Position numbers and translations under genes: made by a program
Assembly: GCF_016802725.1 (NCBI RefSeq)
Contig: NC_052666.1
Span: 23,651,497-23,715,496 of the forward strand
DNA from: Solenopsis invicta
Taxonomy: Eukaryota > Arthropoda > Insecta > Hymenoptera > Formicidae
DNA: 64,000 nucleotides
Reading direction: 5' to 3'
Part shown: one piece after another, positions 56,101-64,000 of the stretch
How positions within the stretch are numbered: position 1 is the stretch's first letter
Layout: each line of letters opens with the position of its first letter
Notes under the pieces: model-generated
What the model saw: the letters and a program-made list of their open reading frames with translations, nothing else
Databases searched by the model: none
What the model was told of the DNA's origin: nothing

Positions 56101-58203
56101 CTTTTTCACGTATACACATCACTCTCGACTCGGTTGTGTGACGTTCCTCAAATCTTCCGATTTACTTTCTACCAGTGACTTAATCCCTCACGACGACTCA
56201 TTCTGAACAGGTTACCGACACATACTCTTCCTGTGCCTGGCATCTTTCTCTTTTTTTCCTAAGACACCGTTTCTCCTTCCTTTATATACAAAGCATCTAC
56301 CGATCTTGCCTGTCTCGCGCTGCGCATGAGTTGCATATCAAGATCTCTAATATATCTATTGTATATGCGTACGTGTATATGTTTGAAAGTAATGCAACAG
56401 CAAGTTCTCTAATCTGCCGTTCCCTCTGTATAAAACTATCTTTTTCATTCGCTACGACTTCTTTTGTATCCACGCACCTTTTTACATGTTGCAACGAGGT
56501 CTTGCCATGTAATCTGTATAAATTGCGCATCCTTAACTTTTAATTAGATGTTATTTTATAAATTCCTACGCAAACATAGAGTTGAAGTACAATTAGTTTG
56601 ACTAAAACGAGTGATCGGCTTACTGTTAAAAATATTACTAATAGAGTCAGCATTTCTCAAAATACATTGTGTATAAAAGAAGATATTATTGTACTTTAGA
56701 CATCTCTCTTTGATTTTTCGACACCGTATAATTTTTCATTGGAAAGTAATTTGCGCTCAGCTCAATGTTTAAAAGATTTAGCAATTAGAAATGTGAGAAT
56801 TCGTAAATTCTTAATTGCACGGCTGCTCAATTGTTTCCTTCAACTCTGAAAACATTTGCCGGATAAATTTGCCCATTCATCTCGTTCCAAATCCCATCTT
56901 GTTCCACCCGGCCAACGGTCCCGACGCAACGCTGACACAACCACCGACTAAACATAAAAGACTTTTTTTTATGTGGCGTACTGACCGGCTGATGGACAGG
57001 CCGATTCACTCGGGATCTGGCGGCCGCCATTGATCAGTGCCGATTCTCTCGTTGTTGTGATCTTCGTACTCGTCCACTGCACCGTATATATACATATATA
57101 TCTAGCGGCCCGTAGTTGTATCTTGCTCCATCGTAGGGAGCACCTTTGGACGCACCGGCGTAAACGCACGCAGTTCAGTCGGCAGACGAATCGGTTGCAA
57201 GAAATAACATTAAATATCGCGCGCAGATTTCTCTAGTGCGAAGAGTGAACAATGTCTAACGGTCTAACGGTCGTTGTCGAGATGCGGAGATTTCCCGTAG
57301 TTCCGTGACGGAACCGGTTTGTCTGCCAGGCGGATCTGCACATTTCGTAGTTATTGTAAATTTGGTAATTTGGTCCACGACGTGTACAAACGCACTCGTA
57401 ACTAGAGAATTCGCCTGAACGCCGAAATTTGACATTGCTCTCGTTACGCTGCGTTGCGAATTGCTAGATACGGGACGGTGTTATCGAGGGCCGGTCGTGG
57501 CGTATGGTATCATTTTGTTGTCACCATTGGGAACTTGGCGATTTCACCTTATCATGGTGCACGCGCAGGATGTCCATATGGAAAATCCATTCTTAACCAG
57601 ATGTCGATCCGCGATACTCGATTCTACTCTCCGCTCGAGAGTAGTTGCTCGAATAATTTTCAAGTTTGATGAGAAGTAACGAAAGACGTATGGACACCCT
57701 GCAGTACAAATCTCGAGTATTACGAGCCGAAGGAGCGCACGTAAGGATCGTAGCAGCAAGATCGATGGTTCGTATGTCGTAGCCGCAATTAGGAATAAGG
57801 ATGTGAGAGCACCGTAGTGTCGGGAGCGCTGGAGTTGGACGTGGAGCTGCAATACACACCGCAATTTTATACTCCCCAACAAACAAAAAAAAAACCAAAC
57901 AAAGTATCGTAATTAATTTCCTGTATGTCTGTATACTCGCTACCACCGCACGTCCCGGAGTCCATCCGGGGACGCGAAACGGCGTGGCCCCTCTCTATCT
58001 GCCTGCCGATTAACGCCAACGGGCCTCTGTAATCTTTCCAGCTGGTGGCCGGAAGCGGAAGCAACTCGCTGGGCTCCTCGGGCAGCCTCGACGGAAAGTC
58101 TGACGACGACAGCACGCACCACGAGGCCGTACCCGGCCCAGTCACCAGGTTCTTCGTCATCGCTAATCGAGGACTCTCGAATCTCGTCCAGGATCTCATA
58201 CTC
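49917..58203 (+). CDS. Secreted-type Gly/Ala-rich protein, partial (three phase-0 exons; first and last exons not located)
   Basis: Exons 49917-50156, 53931-54131 and 58042-58203 each have good AG/GT borders and are 80, 67 and 54 codons, all phase 0. Exon 1 is acidic (DVNPESENQVNEIGSESQNN), then a Lys-Arg site and Gly block (NKRFLFGLGGGSGGGAGSGN), then FLFDIIR. Exon 2 is Ala/Gly/Pro/Thr-rich (AARAAGTVYRVVAGTQSLGL). Exon 3 has a Ser/Gly/Asp linker and a helical end, GPVTRFFVIANRGLSNLVQD. There is no start codon exon nearby. The signal-peptide exon at 42340 would join exon 1 in frame, making an alternative product of that gene. Skipping exon 2 also keeps frame. No final exon was recognised before 64000. 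No family name is claimed. Confidence 0.65.
50595..51080. repeat. Dispersed repeat, copy 1
   Basis: Shares the order GATAGAAGA, then TTTATC-like and GCAAA-TCGTT blocks, then AAAATTTATTTAGATCC, TCGTTTAAAAGTTATTTAC and AAAATAT with 51190-51460. The second half also recurs at 63820-63960. The copies are diverged. Confidence 0.5.
51190..51460. repeat. Dispersed repeat, copy 2 (shorter)
   Basis: Contains CAAAAATTTATCTACTCGTT, then TAAAAGATATTTACACAAAA and TTGCAACAGAATATGGTCAT, matching the copy at 50920-51030 and the copy at 63820-63960. Confidence 0.5.
53931..54131 (+). CDS. Ala/Gly/Pro-rich exon
   Basis: CGTTTAG acceptor and GTACGC donor. Very GC-rich (CpG-dense) relative to neighbours, which leaves several other frames open as shadows, including a long plus-strand frame from 53654. 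The chosen frame is the one in phase with both neighbouring exons. Confidence 0.62.
54417..54640. mobile_element. MITE with long inverted ends and TA target duplication (224 bp)
   Basis: Flanked by TA (54415-54416, 54641-54642). The ends are inverted over about 45 bases. Left: CACTGAGAAAGAAATT, then ACTAAAATATTTAGTCC. Right, reverse complemented: CACACAGAAAAAAACT, then ACTGAAATATTTAGTCC. The interior is noncoding. Confidence 0.8.
54892..54950. ncRNA. Pre-miRNA-like hairpin (candidate)
   Basis: 5' arm TATCGATCATTCGGCGTGAC (54893-54912) pairs with 3' arm GTGACGCGTCGAATGATC (54928-54945) plus TATAT. I count 14 consecutive pairs, including two G-U, then one mismatch and a further pair, with four more pairs below a single C-U mismatch. 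The loop is about 13-15 bases. It lies in an intron of the plus-strand gene. I match it to no known miRNA from memory, and expression is unknown. Confidence 0.45.
54997..55031. other. Second hairpin of the cluster
   Basis: ATGCGTC pairs perfectly with GACGCAT. Inside, CTTCT pairs with AGAAG around a GCG loop. The two helices are separated by a symmetric 4x4 internal loop (TGCA opposite ACGT). Confidence 0.5.
55090..55119. other. Third hairpin of the cluster
   Basis: GATTGGCGCT and AGCGCCAATC are exact reverse complements around a 10-base loop (GCACGTGTAT). Confidence 0.6.
58042..58203 (+). CDS. Ser/Gly linker plus helical segment exon
   Basis: CTTTCCAG acceptor and GTAAGT donor. LVAGSGSNSLGSSGS, an Asp/His patch, then VPGPVTRFFVIANRGLSNLV and QDLIL at the donor. 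The hydrophobic end looks conserved-type rather than low complexity. Confidence 0.72.
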
Positions 58204-58281
58204 GTAAGTACCGATGCCTTGTACTTTCACCTATTGCTAATCGTGTCTTTCATTTTTGTGAGCACGACAAATTTATAAAAT

Positions 58282-58535
58282 CTACTCTCTAAATCAGAAT
58301 CAGTGAAATTTTACTGATTTCAGTGCTATTCGTACAATTATACCAGTGATATTTGCACTGTTTTTCAATGATAAACTAATCAGTATATTATTATTTTTTA
58401 GTGATATACTGATTCTGATCAGTGAGAGTATTCCCCTCTCTTAATTGGAATCACTGAAAGACTACTTAATGATAATTATAGTTATAAGTATATAGCACTG
58501 CAAATTAGTGAATAATACACTGATTTAGAGAGTAG
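58282..58535. mobile_element. MITE with perfect 16-bp inverted ends (254 bp)
   Basis: Begins CTACTCTCTAAATCAG and ends CTGATTTAGAGAGTAG, exact inverse repeats. The interior contains several CAGTGA/TCACTG-type sub-repeats. It lies 78 bases downstream of the exon ending at 58203. Noncoding. Confidence 0.85.
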
Positions 58536-59448
58536 CTTTTACAATCTGAATTTTAGCTTGCGATTCTGAACGCGCACGTGTAATGTTGCCTTGCTTTATA
58601 TTATTATTTTTTTGTTGTCACGTAAAGATATGCTTTACGTATTATAGTAATAAATAATAATATTTTAATAATAATAAGTTTTAATACTTATAAAAATACA
58701 CTCTGAAAACTAACCTTGCACATAATTTATTTCAGTAAATTATTTTATTCAAGTATTTTATAAATTTGTACATCCATAAATTTAACATAAGTTTTTCATA
58801 ACATAAACATTAAATTTATTCAAAATACATAAATTCTGAAATTTGTTATTTTAATACAATATGAATATTAAGTTAAATAAATTCATTGCTTATTGTTCAG
58901 ACTTCTCTTCGATAACTTTTTATAATGTTTTTTGAAAGAATATAAAAATTTTTTTAGTACATATATGGTAATAAGTTTTTTATTGTGATGAGTAATTTTA
59001 AGACTATTAAGAAAATTATTAAAGATGAACAGAATTTTAAAAAGGAAAAGTAAATTGAATATTCGCTTTTCTTATCGTTAGCATTAAAATATTTTTCTGT
59101 GTACATAAAGACTTTTTTAGTACATACAAAAAAAAGTCATACTTTCTACTTAAACAGTACTCGGAATTATCTGTTTAAACGAAGCGGTAAAATCAGAATA
59201 AAAAAGAAACGTTCAAATTTTACAAACAGTAATCTTTGATCTGGCACGTTGATTACATTGTACTGTGCTATATTTGCATAAAAAATATTATACATGAATC
59301 TATTGAATTGGATAAAGATAAGGAAACTAAAGTAACGAAAAAAGTAACAGTTGAATTTATTACCTTTATAAACAAAAAAGTAAGATTGTTACTAAAAAAT
59401 TAACGATAATGGCAACGGTTACAAGTAACGCATTTCCAATTAAAGATC

Positions 59449-59627
59449 ATCAGTGACAATTTCTTGCTTTTCGTGATTTTATTTAAAGATGAGTATTGTC
59501 GCTGATATTGATGTCAGTATACTATCTGAAAAACAGTGTATATATCATAAACATATAATAATTATAACACTAAAATTAGATTATTTTTTACCATTCAGTG
59601 AATAATATACTAATTCCGATTTAGAGA
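59449..59627. mobile_element. Degraded relative of the MITE at 58282
   Basis: Shares the right-end order CAGTGAATAATA, TACTAAT and GATTTAGAGA and internal AGTATACT/CAGTGTAT motifs. The left end is eroded. Confidence 0.5.
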
Positions 59628-61490
59628 TTACATAATCGTGAGTTTTCCTAAACTTTGTAATGAGTATATTTTAAAACTTGTCAAGAAAATATTCTTTGTC
59701 ATTACGTCAAAGAAGAAAAAAAAATTGATTAATCGTTTTCTTAGTAGTGAAATGATATCTGTCTGCGTGTATAGGAACATTTTTGTAAAGTATTTTGTCT
59801 TAAATGAATATTGAGTGGGTACAAAAATTTTGATGAGATTTCAATAAATGATGTAACCAATGTTTTTTTTTAAATGCCGAAAGGCAGTCGATTTATTAAC
59901 ATTGAATTTAGCAAGAATTTCTTTTGTCGGAATTTATGAGTCTGTATCCACTAAATTATGCACATTATCATTATCAATATCAAAAAATATATTGTTAACA
60001 GCTTGGCTCTAACGTTGAAATCAAATCATTTAAATTCAGCGAAACGTCTTCCACAGGTTGGAATTGACACAGCATTCTCTGTGAATACATCACGAATGTT
60101 TTTCTTTAATAATATTTCGGATATTAATTCCTCTCGATCTCTCGATTTCTCGATATTCATGTATTATTGCTATACACACATAAATCCTCTCTTCACTCAT
60201 TTTCGCTTTTATTTAAAACTTATCACAACTTACTTGAATTTAGCTAATTTCTTTTCTAAATGACAGCTTACAGCTTATGCAGTTACCTTTTTAATAATAC
60301 ATAATATATTAACATGTCTATCAATAGTACAAAAAAACCGTCAATTACAACATCTATTAGAAATCAATCAAAATCTTGGCACTTACCCAATAGATTGACT
60401 AAACAACAGAATAATAATCTTGTACCTGTGGAAAACTACTTACTACAAACTTCGTAAAGTGTTCTTATTCTTGAGTGAATGTATCATATCTCAATTCCCA
60501 CTCGGTAATGGTAGGGATAATTGGTGATCGATAATTCAGCACCGTCACAGCTCAGAGCCGTGCTAACAATGTGATCATATATTCTTTAATAACGTATTTT
60601 GAAAGACATCTGCGTCAATCCGCCGCACTATAAACGGACAGCATAGCGCGAGCCTACCCTTTATATACCGGACGTGATTATATAAATTTCAAGATTTTTA
60701 ATGACTCATACTGCGCGAAAGTAAATCGCATCAGTGACGAAACATCGGAACATCGAACGACTAACGACGTGAGATTGATTAGTAGACGTTAATTAAATAT
60801 AATTCCGTTAGACAATTGTGTTAGAAATAAGTCCAAATAGTGTAATTTGTTTGGAAGCATTGCAAGAATTCGACTTCGACACGATATACATACGCATAGG
60901 TAACTGCGCAAAAAATGATTGCGTCGTTTCTGACACACACATTATACACGAGTTGTTCATATCTCTATTTAATTATCTACGGGAAAACCATGAGCCGATT
61001 TCGACACCGACTTGGAACGAGGAAAAGGATTGTTTCGTCTTTCTTTTTTCCTATTAAGATTAGGAATCACGGTGTTCATGGTTCACCGCGTGAAATTTGC
61101 AAAGTCTCGCGCTACAAACCCAATAAAAGATTCAAATAAATGCTAATACGAAAAATTTGGTGTTGCGCCTGACGTAATTCCGATTGCGATCCCATAATAA
61201 GCGATCCAATCTGTCGTCGCAAGCGACTGCATTTGTCGACACGCGATAATCGCCGCTCGCTAACGGATCTGTTTCTTCAACGGACTTGCGAAGTGAAATT
61301 CGCGTCGTAGTTTCTTTTATAAAATTGCGAAATTAATTAAAAGTACGGTCGAGATGGAACGCGCGACAAAGCGCGGAAAGCGCAAAGCGCAAACCCGCGA
61401 GTCTCTCAACAAAGAAATATCACAACTCGTAACAACGTGGATATCAATATCGCAACTCGGTCGCAAATTATAATCATTATAATAAAGATA

Positions 61491-61506
61491 CGTGGAACGT
61501 TCCACG
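61491..61506. other. Perfect 16-bp palindrome CGTGGAACGTTCCACG
   Basis: An exact palindrome that contains GAACGTTC, resembling the inverted GAA/TTC units of heat-shock-type elements. A second near-palindrome (TCCGGA) follows at once. Function unknown. Confidence 0.5.
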
Positions 61507-61739
61507 CTCCGGAACGAATCGCGATTAAAAAACCATTTGGAATTGATTAAAAAAAAAAAAAAAAAATGCGAATGAAAAATGAGACGCGACGTGTGATTTG
61601 TTAGCAGATTTGAATCGTATATCACACGGCAGATATAAACATGCCACGATGGAATTTCATAAAGCTCCCCTGAAACCTCGGGAATTAAAAAGACATTAGT
61701 CAATCATAATATTTACAGCTTGGAACAGGCTCGTGGCAT

Positions 61740-62230
61740 AATACATTATTAAGGTCGGGCGTTGGCTCGGCGTAAGGCCGTGTTGGCTCGTTGATTAAAG
61801 CCTCGATCGGGTAGAGCGATCGGCGATCGGCAGAATAATGCACCGCTTTTACGGTGGCAAGTCACGTGCTCGGCAGCTCCGAAAGCCGAACAAGCGTAGC
61901 GCCGCGACGCGCCGCGTCGTCCCGTCGTTTCAGATATAAACCGGGCCATTACGCAAGCCGCGCCGCGCCGCGCGCGCGTCGGGATCGATGGAAAGTAAAA
62001 ATGTAAGCGACTTTCTCTATGAAATAGCGCGTCCATTTACCAGCTGCAGCTTATGCAAGAGCCGATCCCGGCACGCAAGATCGCTGGAGGCGACAACTGG
62101 TCGCGTCCTGCTACCGTCGAAATCGCCGCGGCGTCTCGCGTTACGCTACGCTTTTGTGAACGACTGCCCTACATTTAATTTAATCGCGAAAGGATCTTTA
62201 GCGCCAACGGCGCGGATGGCGGACCTCTAG
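61740..62230. other. CpG-rich patch, possible promoter
   Basis: Dense CpG with GC-only runs (about 61950-61980), opening several overlapping frames on both strands. Like the patch at 1690-2350, it could be a promoter or first exon region of a gene running out of the window. Confidence 0.35.
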
Positions 62231-63819
62231 TGCGAAAGACGACTGCGAAAGCGCGCGAATTCCCTTTTCTGCCTTTCCGCATATTTTTACATCGACATGC
62301 TTCACTAAAAACTATAATTTCAAATAAATATGTATTGAACACAGAGAGAATGTATACGCATGGGGCTTTTGAAAGTCTAATTTCGGCAATATGGAAAGTC
62401 CACCACACAGTCTAATTTGCATCTTACAAATTGCGGAAAGACGCGGGAATGGCTGAATCAATTTCTACAACGCGACAAACATCGTATAGGAAGATAGGAA
62501 AGAATTGACATTTATCACTAGCAATATATTTCATACGCTTGTCGGGCTGCGCTTTCACTTTGTGTGTGACTTAATCAATTTTAAACCCGTAGAATAAGTG
62601 GGCCGCAGGCTGATTGGACATTGTCCGGCTAGGAGATTATATACATTTCGCATTGATCAGTGGTCAACCTTCGGACGGTGCATGATGGATGATCCATTCT
62701 ATTGCGATAGAATAGAATCCGCCGCTTCGCGATTATTAAGATTGAATCTGTCTTGCGCGATCATTATAGAGTAATCACTGATCTTCGATCTTCGATCGAA
62801 ATTAAACTGCAGCCGAAGAATCGCTGCGCATGTTTCGCCATACATAATCGATTGACTATAATTTATTAATTGGTGGAATATTAATGATAACACGTCACAG
62901 AGAACCATCACTTGAGCCACCACTTGAATGGAAGAGCCGGACGTGAAGCCGGCTTAGATCATACGCGCGCGATCACGCAAGGATTCTTTTATTCACTTCG
63001 CGATACGATCCACTATGATTTTTTAAACCAATGATTTTTACGCTCGTAACACTCGGAATTGCCGCGCGAACCGTGGAAAATGATTCACCTTAAATCATCG
63101 TCTGGTCGACGTAACCGCGACGTTTATTCTTGCTCGGCCATTTGTTACTTCCGTACAACTTATGGATTTTGTAATCCGTTAATAGCAGATAATCGTAGTT
63201 ATTATCGAAGGTAATAGTGATACGCAATATCTAGGCAATGATACATATTGTATATATAAATAGTTAGAAAACGGTGATTTAAATTTATTAATAATAAAAG
63301 TATAATTGTTGACATAAAGTCGGTAACTGTTTTCTGCATTAATATTTATGGAAAACACTTATAAATATTAAAGAGAGAAAATAATACTAATTCACTATTC
63401 TTATATCATTGCAGCTTTGCCATGACGTTGTTTGTAAAAGTGAAAAAAAGTAATTCACGGAAAATTTTAATTAGCTAAGTGAACACTTTGTTAATATTAT
63501 TAACATAATAATATCTTGCTTTAAATAATCTGAAGACATTGGATTAAATAATTCTAATTGTATTTATGAATACTCCAAAAAATCTGAATAAATATCGCAT
63601 GTTAAGGATGTATGTGTCACATCTTAAAACATTACCAAAAATTTTATAGAATGTTTTAATATTACGTTTGTAAAATTTGAAACTTCACTTATTGGTTTAA
63701 AAGTTATTTAATTTTTTGTTTACTGTTGAGTCGTACGTGAAATCGCGTTTTGCCGTACTTGCAAATTTAATGGAGAAGTAGCATTACTATTTAAATTAAC
63801 ATTTTTACACATACTAATA

Positions 63820-63960
63820 AAACTCTAATAAATATTCGTACAAAAATTTATTTAGACCCACTTACTTGTTTAAAAATTATTTATTTGAAACTGCAGCAAA
63901 GTATAGTAATTTTTGCTGCAAAAACCACTATAAATTAAATTTTTCGTTGCTTTCTTCTTT
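63820..63960. repeat. Dispersed repeat, copy 3
   Basis: Contains ACAAAAATTTATTTAGACCC, then GTTTAAAAATTATTTA and GAAACTGCAGCAAAGTATAG, colinear with copies at 50920-51030 and 51270-51390. It may extend to the left to about 63700. Confidence 0.5.
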
Positions 63961-64000
63961 GCGGCTAATTTCAGGGCAAAAATTCGGGACCAAAGTTTTT

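Larger units (their letters stand above)
54132..58041 (+). other. Intron holding a MITE and a hairpin cluster
   Basis: A MITE (54417-54640) is followed by three hairpins (54892-55119). AT-rich and pyrimidine-rich DNA extends to about 56300, then more balanced DNA to the next exon. No additional exon is supported. Confidence 0.5.
58204..64000. other. Downstream of the last supported exon; no further exon recognised
   Basis: Probably intron of the plus-strand gene followed by unknown DNA. It contains a MITE at 58282, its relative at 59449, AT-rich DNA to about 60500, a CpG-rich section at about 61740-62230 and a dispersed repeat copy near the right edge. Frames here lack recognised domains. 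Confidence 0.45.

Noticed and set aside
1..64000. CRISPR array, rRNA or tRNA genes
   Set aside because: No regularly spaced identical repeats with unique spacers, no rRNA-like sequence, and no cloverleaf with a convincing B-box were found by eye. A tRNAscan run could overturn the tRNA statement.

Overview
This looks like a window from an insect nuclear genome, most likely a hymenopteran and perhaps an ant. It is AT-rich, intron-rich and gene-sparse, with local CpG-rich patches, many small inverted-repeat elements, a decayed Penelope-like retroelement and a rearranged mariner. There is no bacterial or viral gene organisation. The placement in Hymenoptera is inference from overall composition and element content.

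Only a few real genes are supported, and all were rebuilt from spliced exons rather than from long open frames. (1) At 4337-6798 (minus) lies a complete eight-exon gene for a short, divergent DCAF8-type WD40 protein, a putative CUL4-DDB1 substrate receptor. (2) At 18440-23380 (minus) lies a nine-exon gene for a secreted protein of about 860 residues. All its introns are phase 0, and a run of short exons each encodes one hydrophobic/amphipathic repeat, several ending in Leu-Ser-(Asp/Glu/Lys). (3) At 42340-48252 (plus) lies a three-exon gene for a secreted 201-residue protein with a dibasic site, a helical segment, a Gly-rich block and an acidic Ser/Thr-rich tail. (4) At 49917-58203 (plus) are three more phase-0 exons, with a dibasic site, a Gly-rich block, an Ala/Gly/Pro block and a conserved-looking helical end. 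They have no visible first exon, so they may share the signal-peptide exon at 42340 with gene 3. Their 3' end is beyond the window or unrecognised.

The rest is introns and intergenic DNA with many non-autonomous elements. These include two inverted-repeat elements with a dinucleotide microsatellite in the middle (7.9 and 34.5 kb) and a MITE family with copies at 8.5 and 26.7 kb. A Penelope-like element with inverted end repeats lies at 8.95-10.88 kb. A near-perfect palindromic mariner derivative with TA target duplication lies at 13.86-14.40 kb. Further MITEs lie at 24.7, 25.9, 36.4/44.2, 54.4 and 58.3 kb, and tandem repeats at 32.9-33.5 and 41.5-42.0 kb.

The items most worth following up are the exon-modular secreted proteins, the possible shared first exon of genes 3 and 4, a cluster of three RNA-like hairpins at 54.89-55.12 kb inside an intron of gene 4 (the first resembles a pre-miRNA), and the palindromic mariner. 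I found no CRISPR array, rRNA or convincing tRNA.
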